Origin: Anderseniella sp.
GTDB lineage: Bacteria > Pseudomonadota > Alphaproteobacteria > Rhizobiales > Aestuariivirgaceae
Length of the DNA stretch: 64,000 nucleotides
Assembly (NCBI GenBank): GCA_028289645.1
Contig: JANQOK010000023.1
Span: forward strand, 372,001 to 436,000
Direction: 5' to 3'
Each line of letters opens with the position of its first letter. Position 1 is the stretch's first letter. A program made the translations under genes and the position numbers. This document shows, in pieces, positions 25,483 through 34,807 of this stretch. The notes below the pieces were generated by a model. That model made no database searches, was not told the DNA's origin, and saw only the letters and a list, made by a program, of their open reading frames with translations.

Positions 25483-27822
25483 ATGCAGAAATTTGCTGTC
25501 GGACAGGCTGTCCGTCGCGTCGAAGATGAACGCTTTCTCAAGGGAGACGGCTGCTATGTCGATGACATCAGCCTGGACAACATGGTGCATGCCGCCTTTG
25601 TGCGCTCACCCTTTGCACATGCGAAAGTCGGCAAGATTGATGTCTCTGAGGCTGCAGCCATGCCGGGTGTCATCAAGGTGCTCACCCATAAGGATGTCAA
25701 AAAGGCCGGTCTCGGGGCGTTCCCGACGCTGACCGCGGTGGATGGGGTTGATGAAAACGGCATCGCTGTGCCGGAACGTCATGCCCTGACTGGAGATGTC
25801 GCGCGCTTCGTCGGCGATCCCGTGGCCATGGTCATTGCGGAAACCCGCGGGCAGGCCGAACTGGCCGCCGAAGCCGTCCTGGTTGATTACAGCGACAGGC
25901 CGGCGGTGGTTGATCTGGCCACGGTGCTCGACAAGAAGACCAAGCTGATCCACCCGAAGCTGAAATCAAACCGGGCCTATCACTTCCACAAGGGTGACGA
26001 AGCTGCGGTCGACAAGGCCATCAGTGCCGCCGCGCATGTCACCCGGCTGACATTCGTCAACAACCGGGTGGCGCCGTCGGCCGTCGAGCCGCGTGGGTCC
26101 ATCGGTGACTACGACAGCGACAAGGACCAGTTGATCCTGCATGTGTCGGGCCAGGCCGTGCACGGTCAGAAGGGGCAGATGGCCGATGTCATCTTCAAGG
26201 TGCCGCCTGAAAAAGTGCGTGTGGTGATGCCCGATGTCGGCGGTGGATTTGGTGCAAAGAACTTCGTCTATCCCGAAAACGTGATGGTCATGCTGGCAGC
26301 CAAGCTGGTGGGGCGGCCGGTCAAATGGATTGCCCATCGTTCAGAGAACTTCCTGTCGGAGATTCACGGCCGCGACCACCTGACGACCGCCGAACTTGCC
26401 CTGGACGAGGATGGGAATTTTACAGCTCTGAAAATCGACACACGGGCCAATATGGGCGCCTACCTGTCGTCCTATGCGACGATCATCCCAACATCTGCGA
26501 GCTGGGTTTCGATGGGCGGAAACTACTGCATCCCGTCGGTTTCAATGTCGGTCGATGCGGTGTTCACGAACACGGTGCCGATCGATGCCTATCGTGGTGC
26601 CGGCAGGCCGGAATCCGCCTACCTGATCGAACGGCTGGTGGATCTGGCGGCGTTTGAAACCGGACGCGACCCGGTTCAGTTGCGGCGTCAGAACTTCATC
26701 AGCCAATATCCTCACAAGATGGCGCTCGGCATGGTGATCGACTGTGCTGACTTTGAAGGCACGCTGGACAAAGCCCTGCAGGTGCATGATGCCGATGGGT
26801 TTGAAAAGCGGCGCAAGGCATCCGAGCGCAAGGGCAAACTGCGCGGGCTTGGCGTGTCCAGCTATCTGGAGGTGACCCTCGGCATGCCGGCCGACTTTGC
26901 CGAGTTGCGGTTTGAAGATGACGGCGCCGTGTCGCTGATGACTGGTGGCCAGGCGACAGGGCAGGGCCACGAGACGACCTACAAGCAGATCATCAGTTCG
27001 GAACTCGGCATCGACCCCGACAAGGTGCGGTACATTACCGGAGACACCGATGTGATAAAATCCGGCGGTGGTCATGGTGGTTCGCGATCTCTGATGGTCA
27101 TCGGGTCGGCTTTGCTGAACACGTCGCATGAAGTCGTGAACAAGGGCAAGCTTGCCGCCGCGCACGTTCTCGAGGCAGGCGTGCAGGATATTGAGTTCAA
27201 GGATGGCCGGTTTGCCATCCTCGGCACGGACCGGGGTATCGGTATCCTCGAACTTGCCGCAAAGCTGCGGGACATCGCCGACAGCCTGCCGGCCGGCGTT
27301 CCCGATAGCCTGTCATCTGCGAAGACCTGGCAGCGCGAGCAGTTTTCATATCCCAACGGCGTTCATGTCTGCGAGGTAGAGGTCGATCCCGATACCGGCA
27401 TGACCGTTATCACCGGCTACACGGTAGTCGATGATTTCGGCCGGATCATCAACCCGCTGATTGCCGGCGGACAGGTGATGGGAGGCGCGGTTCAGGGCAT
27501 CGGCCAGGCGTTGCTGGAAGGTGTGACCTATGATGAGACCGGCCAGCTTCTGACCGGATCGTTCATGGACTACTGCATGCCGCGGGCCATGGACCTGCCG
27601 TCGATCGGACTTGAGTTCAATCAGGACGCGCCGACACAGTCCAATCCGCTCGGGGTCAAGGGCGCGGGCGAAGCCGGCGCCACCGGTGCGCCGCCGGCTG
27701 TCGTGAATGCAGTTGTCGACGCCCTGAAGCCGTTTGGCATCGCTCACGTCGACATGCCGCTGACGCCGCTGAAAGTATGGCAGGCGATACGCGCGGCCGA
27801 ACCAGGGCAGGCAACTCAGTGA
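25483..27822 (+). CDS. Molybdenum hydroxylase large subunit (xanthine dehydrogenase / form II CoxL-like)
   Basis: Molybdopterin-binding large subunit of the xanthine oxidase family, 779 residues. Visible landmarks: N-terminal RVEDERFLKGDGCYVDDI, VGGGFGAKN near residue 250, AYRGAGRPESAYLIER near 368 and GAGEAG near 729, which carries the catalytic glutamate. The AYRGAGR loop is the form II type; true aerobic CO dehydrogenases have AYxCSFR, so CO oxidation is unlikely. Such enzymes normally work with FAD and 2Fe-2S subunits, and neither is encoded next to it. The substrate, probably an aldehyde or N-heterocycle, is unknown. 92 bases after the CCA enzyme. Confidence 0.9.
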   Translation: MQKFAVGQAVRRVEDERFLKGDGCYVDDISLDNMVHAAFVRSPFAHAKVGKIDVSEAAAMPGVIKVLTHKDVKKAGLGAFPTLTAVDGVDENGIAVPERHALTGDVARFVGDPVAMVIAETRGQAELAAEAVLVDYSDRPAVVDLATVLDKKTKLIHPKLKSNRAYHFHKGDEAAVDKAISAAAHVTRLTFVNNRVAPSAVEPRGSIGDYDSDKDQLILHVSGQAVHGQKGQMADVIFKVPPEKVRVVMPDVGGGFGAKNFVYPENVMVMLAAKLVGRPVKWIAHRSENFLSEIHGRDHLTTAELALDEDGNFTALKIDTRANMGAYLSSYATIIPTSASWVSMGGNYCIPSVSMSVDAVFTNTVPIDAYRGAGRPESAYLIERLVDLAAFETGRDPVQLRRQNFISQYPHKMALGMVIDCADFEGTLDKALQVHDADGFEKRRKASERKGKLRGLGVSSYLEVTLGMPADFAELRFEDDGAVSLMTGGQATGQGHETTYKQIISSELGIDPDKVRYITGDTDVIKSGGGHGGSRSLMVIGSALLNTSHEVVNKGKLAAAHVLEAGVQDIEFKDGRFAILGTDRGIGILELAAKLRDIADSLPAGVPDSLSSAKTWQREQFSYPNGVHVCEVEVDPDTGMTVITGYTVVDDFGRIINPLIAGGQVMGGAVQGIGQALLEGVTYDETGQLLTGSFMDYCMPRAMDLPSIGLEFNQDAPTQSNPLGVKGAGEAGATGAPPAVVNAVVDALKPFGIAHVDMPLTPLKVWQAIRAAEPGQATQ

Positions 27823-27892
27823 TGTCTGGCCCCATATGAAGTTGCGCTAAGCTGTTGTCATGGCGCCTCGACACATGGTTTAAGGAGGCAAC

Positions 27893-28654
27893 ATGGGTCC
27901 GGGGCGCAAAGCGCAGCTGGAGAATCATTACAGTCGGGTTTGGGCGATGACATTTCAATCCATTGCGGACACGGTACACGAGCATACGGCGTCGGATGAG
28001 GATCCCGCTGACCTGTCTTTTGTCGTGTCCGGCCGGTTCATGCAGCAATTGGCGGTGACCCTCAGACCCGGCCGCCGGATGGTGGGCTGGGCAAAGTCGG
28101 TGATCGCCCATGACAACGGTGTCATTCTCGAAGACGCCGGCAATGAAGCGCTGGTCATGGCGTGCAATGTCGGTGATGCCGATGCCCGTGTTTTGCTGTC
28201 GCCCGGTGGATGCGTGGGAGTGTTCGACCTCAAGCAGCTGGCCGGCCGCATACTGTTGCCACAGGAGAACTTCCTGGCTGTCGGCCCGGGCGTGCAACTG
28301 AGACCATACAGCCATATCAAGTCGCTCAAATCCGCCAACCGGCCCGATGGCCTGGTGTTGCTGCAGGCTGACGGTGAAGGTTGGGTGTTTTTGTCGGCAA
28401 CCGGCGAAGTATCACATCTCAAGCTGGGGGCCGGCGAAATTCTGGCGGCCAGGGGCAGCGCCATAGCGGCGCTTGGTGCAACCGTGGTGATTGAAAAGGC
28501 ATCTGAAAGTCATGGCGTTGCAGCCGACAACAAACTGAATGTCGCCATCTTGCGCGGGCCGGGCAATGTCTGGCTGCAATCCGCACCGGCGCCGGCAAAC
28601 GCCCCTGAGCCCGATGCCAAGCCCGGCTCACCGATCGTGGTCAGTTTCAGCTGA
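27893..28654 (+). CDS. AIM24 family protein
   Basis: Beta-rich protein of 253 residues in the AIM24/TerD-like family (PF01987). The start is well supported: AAGGAGG five bases before the ATG at 27893. Conserved patterns are FVVSGRFMQQLAVTLRPG, then PGGCVGVFDLKQ and NRPDGLVLLQADGEGWVFLSATGEV. Bacterial members are cytosolic proteins of unknown function; the yeast homologue affects mitochondrial organisation. The C-terminus is a short proline-rich tail. No operon partner is evident. Confidence 0.82.
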   Translation: MGPGRKAQLENHYSRVWAMTFQSIADTVHEHTASDEDPADLSFVVSGRFMQQLAVTLRPGRRMVGWAKSVIAHDNGVILEDAGNEALVMACNVGDADARVLLSPGGCVGVFDLKQLAGRILLPQENFLAVGPGVQLRPYSHIKSLKSANRPDGLVLLQADGEGWVFLSATGEVSHLKLGAGEILAARGSAIAALGATVVIEKASESHGVAADNKLNVAILRGPGNVWLQSAPAPANAPEPDAKPGSPIVVSFS

Positions 28655-28763
28655 CATCAATCCGCCGTAGCGGCCGCTGCGTTTATGTGGCCGGGCCGGG
28701 TCTGCCCTGCTGATCGCATCCCGCCCGAGATTTTGGTACTAGGGTCTGGACCCTACTTGAAAG

Positions 28764-29531
28764 ATGGATGACACGATGACCGGAACAGTCCTGATAACCG
28801 GTGCTGCGCAGCGCATTGGCCGACAGCTGGCACTCGACCTGGCCGACAGGGGCTGGGCGGTGGCCGTACACTACAACTTGTCGCGCGACGGCGCAGACGC
28901 GGTTGTCGCCGACATTGAGGCCAAAGGCGGGCGTGCCGCCGCAGTGCAGGGGGATCTGGCCAAAGGCGGTGTGCCGGAAGCAGTCGTGGCCCGGTCGGCA
29001 GAAGCTCTCGGGCCGCTGACATGCCTGGTCAACAATGCGTCGCGGTTCGAACCGGATCTGGCGGAAACCATGACGCAGGAGGACTGGGACCTGCATCTGA
29101 ACATCAACCTGCGGGCGCCAGTGTTCCTGGCCCAGGCTTTCGCTGCGCAGTTCCCCGAGGGTGCACACGGCAATATCGTCAATCTCATCGACCAGTGCGT
29201 GTTGAAGCTCAATCCGACGTACTTTTCCTACACCGCATCGAAATCCGCACTGTGGACGGTGACGCGCACACTGGCCCAGTCCCTGGCACCGCGAATCCGG
29301 GTTAACGCCATCGGTCCGGGGCCGGCCTTGCCGCATGTGCGGATGAAAGAGGGTGATTTTGCCGAGCGCACCGGGCAGACGCTGCTGCAGCGTGGGACTT
29401 CGCCGGCAGAGATATCGTCAGCATTGTCATTCATTTTGTCGGCCCCGGCCTTGACCGGACAGATGATCGTGCTTGATGGTGGGCAGCACCTGGTCTGGCA
29501 GACGCCGGATGTCACGGATGTAAACGAGTAG
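28764..29531 (+). CDS. Short-chain dehydrogenase, probably pteridine reductase-like (FolM type)
   Basis: Classical SDR of 255 residues. TGAAQRIGRQLA (about 11-22) binds NADP(H); the arginine within this loop is typical of pteridine reductases and FolM. Catalytic YTASK occurs near residue 156, NNASRF near 92, and PGPALP near 187. It is followed five bases later by folB, dihydroneopterin aldolase, so a role in reducing dihydropterin/dihydromonapterin is likely. Function is inferred from this pairing and the TGxxxRIG loop; a general SDR substrate is the alternative. Confidence 0.8.
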   Translation: MDDTMTGTVLITGAAQRIGRQLALDLADRGWAVAVHYNLSRDGADAVVADIEAKGGRAAAVQGDLAKGGVPEAVVARSAEALGPLTCLVNNASRFEPDLAETMTQEDWDLHLNINLRAPVFLAQAFAAQFPEGAHGNIVNLIDQCVLKLNPTYFSYTASKSALWTVTRTLAQSLAPRIRVNAIGPGPALPHVRMKEGDFAERTGQTLLQRGTSPAEISSALSFILSAPALTGQMIVLDGGQHLVWQTPDVTDVNE

Positions 29532-29536
29532 GTGAT

Positions 29537-29947
29537 ATGGACAACAATCCACGCCAGTTGAGTTCAGCATATGCAGATGCCGAGCACGGGTTGCGGCATG
29601 TCTTCGTGCGTGACCTGGCGCTGATTGCCATGGTGGGCATCTACGAGCACGAGAAGCGGCACCCGCAGCGTATCCTGGTCAACATCGATTGTGCGGTGAA
29701 GGAGCAGGGCGGAGCGCTGGAAGACGACATACGGAACGTCGTCAGTTATGAAAAAGTGGTCAAGAACGTGAAGGCCATTGTCCAGGACGGCCACGTCAAC
29801 CTGGTTGAGACACTTGCTGAAAAGATTGCCGACAAGGTGTTGCGGAACAGATCGATCAAACGCGTGCGAGTGCGGGTCGAGAAGCTCGACATCATCCCTG
29901 AAGCTTCAAGTGTAGGTATCGAGATCGAGCGCACGCGAGGCCGATGA
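29537..29947 (+). CDS. folB: Dihydroneopterin aldolase
   Basis: FolB family of 136 residues. The enzyme converts 7,8-dihydroneopterin to 6-hydroxymethyl-dihydropterin and glycolaldehyde in folate synthesis. The landmarks [36 protein letters not shown] and VRVEKLDI are all present, with the catalytic Lys in the last block. An N-terminal extension of about 20 residues precedes the conserved [10 protein letters not shown]. The stop overlaps the uvrC start by four bases. Confidence 0.9.
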   Translation: MDNNPRQLSSAYADAEHGLRHVFVRDLALIAMVGIYEHEKRHPQRILVNIDCAVKEQGGALEDDIRNVVSYEKVVKNVKAIVQDGHVNLVETLAEKIADKVLRNRSIKRVRVRVEKLDIIPEASSVGIEIERTRGR

Positions 29948-31893
29948 GCGATACTCAGATCAGCCAAGAAGATGAAGCTGCCGAAACCGCCATCGAAAGT
30001 GGCCCGGAGGTCATCAAGCGGTTTGCAAAAACCCTGCCGGGCAGGCCGGGCGTCTATCGGATGTATAACCACAAGGGCGACGTGCTTTATGTGGGCAAGG
30101 CGCGCAATCTGAAGAATCGTGTTTCCAGCTACACACGCCTGGGTGGCCATACCAACCGCATCGCGGCAATGATCGCCAACACCAGTTCCATGGAGTTCGT
30201 CACCACCAAGACGGAGCCAGAAGCGCTGTTGCTGGAGGCAAACCTGATCAAGCGCCTGAAGCCGCGCTACAACGTCATTCTGCGTGATGACAAGTCGTTT
30301 CCGTATATCCTGATTGCCAAGGACCATGACGTTGCCCAGATCACCAAGCATCGCGGAGCGCGTAATCGCAAGGGCAGCTATTATGGGCCGTTTGCCTCGG
30401 CCGGGTCGGTCAACACCACCATCAATTTGCTGCAGAAGGCATTCTTGCTGCGCTCGTGTTCCGACAGTTACTACGAGAACCGGACGCGGCCCTGCCTGCT
30501 GTTTCAGATCAAGCGCTGCGCTGCGCCATGCACCGGTGAGATCTCTGCAGGCGGCTACAACGAACTGGTCAGACAGGCGGAAGCCTTTCTGTCCGGCAAG
30601 TCCAACGCGGTCAAAACTGCTCTGGCGAAACAGATGGAGGCCGCTTCAGAGGAGCTTGATTTTGAGCGCGCCGCGGTCTGCCGTGACCGGATTTCGGCAC
30701 TCAGCCATGTGACAGCATCGCAAGGCATCAACCCGCAGGGCTTGACCGAGGCAGATATATTCGGCCTGGCCCAGGAGGGTGGGCAGACCGGCATCCAGGT
30801 GTTTTTCATCAGGGCCGGACAGAACTGGGGCACGCGCGCCTACTTCCCGCGCGCCGACAAGTCGGTTGAACCGGCAGACATTCTGGCCGCCTTCATCGCC
30901 CAGTTCTATGACGACAAACCGGTGCCGCGCCAGATTCTGCTGTCCGGCGATGTCAGCGAGATCGAGCTGCTGAGCGATGCGCTGTCAACCAAGGCGGGGC
31001 GCAAGGTGGATGTGCTGGTGCCGCGGCGTGGCGAAAAGCGCGAACTGGTCGATCACGCGGTGACCAACGCCCGCGAGGCGCTTGGGCGCAAGCTGGCCGA
31101 CACCTCATCGCAGAAGAAGCTGCTGGAAGGTGTCAAAAACGTATTCGGGCTTGAGCGTATGCCACGACGCATCGAGGTGTATGACAACTCGCACATACAA
31201 GGCACCAATGCGGTTGGCGGCATGATCGTCGCGGGACCGGAAGGGCTGGCTAAGGCGCACTACCGCAAGTTCAACATCAAGACCGAGCAGGATACCGGCG
31301 GTGACGATTTCGGGATGATGAAGGAAGTGCTCACGCGGCGGTTTGCCCGCCTGCTGAAAGAACAGGGCGAACGCCCGGCCGATGCCGGAGACAACGGCGA
31401 AAGAACCGACGCCGGTGAAGACGAAACCAGTGTCGGCACGTGGCCGGACCTGTTGCTGATCGATGGGGGCAAGGGCCAGCTTTCAGCAGTGCAGGAGGTT
31501 CTGAGGGAACTGGGTATCGATGATGTGCCGGTCGCCGGTATCTCCAAGGGGCCGGACCGCAATGCGGGCCGCGAACAGTTTCATGTCTCAGGCAAGGCGC
31601 CGTTCATGCTCGAACAACGTGACCCGGTACTGTATTATGTGCAAAGATTGCGCGATGAAGCACACAGGTTTGCCATCGGTACACATCGCGCCAAGCGCGC
31701 CAAGGCCGCGCTGGCCAATCCTCTCGACGAGATTGGCGGCATCGGACCGGGGCGCAAAAAAGCGCTGCTGCGCGCCTTTGGATCTGCGCGGGCGGTCTCC
31801 GGCGCATCGATTGCCGATCTCGAGCAGGTTGAAGGAATCAGCAAAAGTCTGGCAACTGCCATATACGGTTACTTCCACGAGGGTGAAACTTGA
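29944..31893 (+). CDS. uvrC: Excinuclease ABC subunit C
   Basis: Nucleotide excision repair nuclease of 649 residues that makes both incisions around a lesion. The N-terminal GIY-YIG domain reads [20 protein letters not shown] (about 35-54). A UVR interaction motif lies near residues 230-250, and the RNase H-like endonuclease domain includes [17 protein letters not shown]. Helix-hairpin-helix repeats form the C-terminus ([18 protein letters not shown]). A nonconserved acidic insertion near 475-500 is rich in Asp, Gly and Glu. ATGA overlaps at both ends couple it to folB and pgsA. Confidence 0.96.
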   Translation: MSDTQISQEDEAAETAIESGPEVIKRFAKTLPGRPGVYRMYNHKGDVLYVGKARNLKNRVSSYTRLGGHTNRIAAMIANTSSMEFVTTKTEPEALLLEANLIKRLKPRYNVILRDDKSFPYILIAKDHDVAQITKHRGARNRKGSYYGPFASAGSVNTTINLLQKAFLLRSCSDSYYENRTRPCLLFQIKRCAAPCTGEISAGGYNELVRQAEAFLSGKSNAVKTALAKQMEAASEELDFERAAVCRDRISALSHVTASQGINPQGLTEADIFGLAQEGGQTGIQVFFIRAGQNWGTRAYFPRADKSVEPADILAAFIAQFYDDKPVPRQILLSGDVSEIELLSDALSTKAGRKVDVLVPRRGEKRELVDHAVTNAREALGRKLADTSSQKKLLEGVKNVFGLERMPRRIEVYDNSHIQGTNAVGGMIVAGPEGLAKAHYRKFNIKTEQDTGGDDFGMMKEVLTRRFARLLKEQGERPADAGDNGERTDAGEDETSVGTWPDLLLIDGGKGQLSAVQEVLRELGIDDVPVAGISKGPDRNAGREQFHVSGKAPFMLEQRDPVLYYVQRLRDEAHRFAIGTHRAKRAKAALANPLDEIGGIGPGRKKALLRAFGSARAVSGASIADLEQVEGISKSLATAIYGYFHEGET

Positions 31894-32504
31894 GCGCTGG
31901 CGCTGAAAAAATCAGGCATCCGAACCGGCGCGGCAATGTTGCCACCTGGTTGCCAAATATCCTGACCTACCTGCGCATCGCTGCGGTGCCGATGGTGGTG
32001 GGCTTGCTGATCTATGGCGGCGACACCAATCACTGGATAGCCGTGGCCATTTTCATCATTGCCGCGATCACCGATTTTCTTGACGGATACCTGGCCCGCA
32101 TCTGGCAACAGCAGTCATCCCTCGGCAAGATGCTGGATCCGATTGCAGACAAGTTGCTGATTGCCTCTGTTCTTCTTGCGGTCACCTATACCGGCGAGAT
32201 CAAGGGCATACACATCTGGGCGGCTATCATTATCTTGTGCCGCGAAATACTTGTGTCGGGTCTGCGGGAGTTCCTGGCCGAGCTCAGGGTCTCGGTTCCG
32301 GTGACGCAGCTGGCCAAATGGAAGACCACTTTCCAGATGGTCGCCATCGGGTTTCTGATTGTCGGGCCCGCCGGTGACAAGGTGTTTCATCATACCTCCA
32401 CGATCGGGCTGACGTTTTTGTGGATTGCCGCCGTTGCAACGCTTTATACAGGCTATGACTATTTTCGCGCCGGTGTGAAGCATGTCATGGAAGAAGACGA
32501 ATGA
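31890..32504 (+). CDS. pgsA: CDP-diacylglycerol-glycerol-3-phosphate 3-phosphatidyltransferase
   Basis: Integral membrane enzyme of 204 residues forming phosphatidylglycerol phosphate. The CDP-alcohol phosphotransferase signature DGx2ARx8Gx3Dx3D is complete: DGYLAR through GKMLDPIAD. Several membrane helices flank it. The start is a TTG at 31890 overlapping the uvrC stop. The order uvrC-pgsA-moaD is common in alphaproteobacteria. Overlaps moaD by four bases. Confidence 0.94.
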   Translation: MSAGAEKIRHPNRRGNVATWLPNILTYLRIAAVPMVVGLLIYGGDTNHWIAVAIFIIAAITDFLDGYLARIWQQQSSLGKMLDPIADKLLIASVLLAVTYTGEIKGIHIWAAIIILCREILVSGLREFLAELRVSVPVTQLAKWKTTFQMVAIGFLIVGPAGDKVFHHTSTIGLTFLWIAAVATLYTGYDYFRAGVKHVMEEDE

Positions 32505-32752
32505 AGGTGATGTATTTTGCCTGGGTGCGCCAGCGCACCGGTACGGGCGAGGAAGTGATTGAAGTACCTGCGGACGTGACCACGGTGGCGGACCTTGCAG
32601 CGCACCTGGCGACCCGTGATGAAGGTTATGCGGCGGCGTTTGCTGACATGCGGGTTATCCGGGCGGCGCTGGACCAGGAGCACGTGGCGCTGGACCACCC
32701 AATCGGGGATGCACGTGAAGTTGCGTTTTTTCCCCCGGTTACCGGTGGATAA
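32501..32752 (+). CDS. moaD: Molybdopterin synthase sulfur carrier subunit
   Basis: Ubiquitin-fold protein of 83 residues ending in Gly-Gly, the residue pair that carries the thiocarboxylate. The pattern [14 protein letters not shown], then DHPIGDAREVAFFPPVTGG, is typical. It would work with MoaE to insert sulfur into molybdopterin. The usual neighbour moaE is absent: the following 165 bases hold no MoaE-like sequence and the next gene is pmtA. The molybdenum hydroxylase at 25483 is a likely user of the cofactor. Confidence 0.92.
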   Translation: MKVMYFAWVRQRTGTGEEVIEVPADVTTVADLAAHLATRDEGYAAAFADMRVIRAALDQEHVALDHPIGDAREVAFFPPVTGG

Positions 32753-32916
32753 CCCAAAATCATCCGTGTACAATTGTTGCCACTGTTTAAGGGTAAGTCC
32801 GATGGATACGACCCTGTCGACGACATGGGGCGAGAGGCTGTCGGTGCGAGCCACTGAAACAAGTGCAAGCGAGCCTGAGCAGGCTTGATCGGCACCGCAT
32901 AACCAGGAAAGGGGAA

Positions 32917-33525
32917 ATGCCCGTGGCCAGTCGCATGGCAAGGAATGTCGCTGATCGTTTCGACGAGGAAATCCGGTTCTTCAAAACCTGGATCGACAAG
33001 CCCAAGGCGATGGGCGCGGTATTGCCCACCAGCAGCGTGACCGCCAGACGCATGGCCAGCCTTATCACTGAGCAAAGCGATGATCCGGTGCTTGAGCTTG
33101 GCCCCGGCACGGGCGTCATTACAAAGGCAATCCTGGCCCGTGGCGTAAAGCCGTCAAAGCTGTTTTCGGTTGAATATACGGAAGCGTTCATCCCGCAGCT
33201 GAAGTCGGACTATCCTGAAGTGAACATCCTGCACGGCAATGCGTTTCAGCTCGACGATGTATTGCCTGATTTGGGCGACAGCAGGTTTGATACTGTCATA
33301 TCAGCCATCCCGATGCTGAACTTTCCGCTCGAAAAAAGGATCGGCCTGCTGAACGAGCTGTTTGACCGGCTCAAACCCGGGCGGCCGATCGTGCAGATTT
33401 CCTATGGCCCGGTCTCACCGATCCCGCCCGACTGGCAGACCTATTCCGTGGAGCCGTTTGACTGGATGGTGCGCAACATTCCCCCGGCACGGCTGTGGGT
33501 CTACCGCAGGATACTCGCAATCTGA
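32917..33525 (+). CDS. pmtA: Phosphatidylethanolamine N-methyltransferase, PmtA type
   Basis: SAM-dependent methyltransferase of 202 residues making phosphatidylcholine by successive methylation of phosphatidylethanolamine. The ATG at 32917 follows AAAGGGG closely; frames upstream lack conserved residues. The SAM motif is VLELGPGTGVITKA (about 50-63), followed by FSVEYTEAF. Motifs ISAIPMLNFP and VQISYGPVSPI are typical of the Sinorhizobium-type small PmtA. Cytoplasmic, peripheral at the membrane. It could in principle be a ribosomal-RNA-adenine-dimethylase-like homologue, but the length and motifs favour PmtA. Confidence 0.87.
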   Translation: MPVASRMARNVADRFDEEIRFFKTWIDKPKAMGAVLPTSSVTARRMASLITEQSDDPVLELGPGTGVITKAILARGVKPSKLFSVEYTEAFIPQLKSDYPEVNILHGNAFQLDDVLPDLGDSRFDTVISAIPMLNFPLEKRIGLLNELFDRLKPGRPIVQISYGPVSPIPPDWQTYSVEPFDWMVRNIPPARLWVYRRILAI

Positions 33526-33769
33526 GTTGCTGGCCGCGAGCTCATCGTTTGCTCCTGAATCTCGACGCCATGAGTTTGGCGATACCCGAAACCTGCCACT
33601 GCCGGTCCGGCTGTTGATTGCGAGTTTGTTCGGACAATTGAGACTTGCGGGCTGTTTGTCACCGGCATGCTGAAGGGATGAAGGTCGTACTGGTTTGTTC
33701 CAGCAATCAAACTTCAGATAGGATCAGCGCTCTGCGCCCTGATTCAGCTGAAATGGTAGGGGACAATTG

Positions 33770-34366
33770 ATGCTGGAAACTACTATCACGTTGCTGCTGT
33801 TTCTCTTCCCGTTAGCTTATAGTCCGGGTCCGGGAAACATGTTTTTTGCTGCCAACGGTGCTCGTTTCGGCTTTTCAGCCACGGTTCCCGCCAATGCAGG
33901 CTATCACGTTGCTGCGTGGGTAGTGGCAATCGGTATCGGAATGGGGTTCGGTTGGATTGCGACGGCATTTCCCCTGTTTCTGGTTACCATCAAGTACCTG
34001 GGAAGTGCTTATGTGCTCTACCTGGCCTGGTCAATCGGCAGGGCGGGATCACTGCAAGACGACCCGAATGCCCGTCATGCGGGCTTTTGGGATGGTGCAA
34101 TTCTGCTGTTGCTGAATCCGAAAGGATATTTGATTGTCGCATTGATTTTCACACAGTTCGTCGATGCAACTGCAGATTCCCAAATACTGCTGATCATCCT
34201 TGTTTCAACCGTTGCCACCATCAACAATCTGATCGCATTTGCGGTTTGGGCGTATATAGGCGATCGACTGGCGTTAGTGTTTCGGCGCGAGACGGACGCA
34301 AGGCGCCTGAACATGCTGTTCGGTGTAATGTTGGCGCTTGTGGCCGTATGGATGCTCTTGGATTGA
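33770..34366 (+). CDS. LysE/RhtB-family amino acid exporter
   Basis: Integral membrane protein of 198 residues with six predicted helices and the family signature YSPGPGNMFFAANGARFGF near the N-terminus, followed by LLLLNPKGYLI near residue 120. LysE/Rht proteins export amino acids or related small metabolites. An ATG at 33770 is preferred, with AGGGGA about six bases upstream. It sits at the left edge of the lower-G+C region and next to the non-ribosomal peptide synthetase, so a role in exporting a related amino acid or product is possible but untested. Confidence 0.85.
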   Translation: MLETTITLLLFLFPLAYSPGPGNMFFAANGARFGFSATVPANAGYHVAAWVVAIGIGMGFGWIATAFPLFLVTIKYLGSAYVLYLAWSIGRAGSLQDDPNARHAGFWDGAILLLLNPKGYLIVALIFTQFVDATADSQILLIILVSTVATINNLIAFAVWAYIGDRLALVFRRETDARRLNMLFGVMLALVAVWMLLD

Positions 34367-34438
34367 TCGATATCTAAGGCGGGAGTTGGCCGGTTTTCCC
34401 GACCTGACACCAGCGAAACTGTACGGTTGGGGCGGGTT

Positions 34439-34639
34439 CTAACTGTCAGTTGCACCACTGTCAGATGCAACTCCCTTGCTTTCGAGCTTCTTGCCAATCT
34501 CGTCGATTGTCTTGGACAGCGTTTCCTGCAGCGGTTCAATCCGTTTCTGTTCTTCGCGAACTATATTGCGTAGTTCGATCAGTTGTTCTTCTGTCATATC
34601 TTCCAAATCGAGCGACTGACATACATCTCCAATGGCCAT
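34439..34639 (-). CDS. Small coiled-coil protein (66 residues), unknown
   Basis: A short open frame with a good ribosome binding site: AGAGGG lies a few bases before the ATG at 34639. The product is strongly acidic and helical, with heptad-like spacing from about residue 15 to 55 (MTEEQLIELRNIVREEQKRI then LQETLSKTIDEIGKKLE). No membrane segment and one cysteine. It lies 169 bases downstream of the peptide synthetase gene on the same strand, so it may be the last gene of that operon. I do not recognise a family. Confidence 0.55.
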   Translation of the reverse strand: MAIGDVCQSLDLEDMTEEQLIELRNIVREEQKRIEPLQETLSKTIDEIGKKLESKGVASDSGATDS

Positions 34640-34807
34640 TTTTCCCTCTTTTCGAACGTATCTTCAACTGCTGACCTGCCACTTCACGCTAGCACATCCG
34701 ACCGAACTTCGCTAGGCGAGGCAGTTTAGCCTGCTTCCCAACCGGCATCCGAACGGGAGCCGCGGTCCAAGTTGACCGTATGCCAACCGCTTTTGGCGCA
34801 CAAAAGG

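Noticed and set aside
25483-27822. Aerobic carbon monoxide dehydrogenase
   Set aside because: The loop is AYRGAGR, form II, not AYxCSFR; small and medium subunits are missing.
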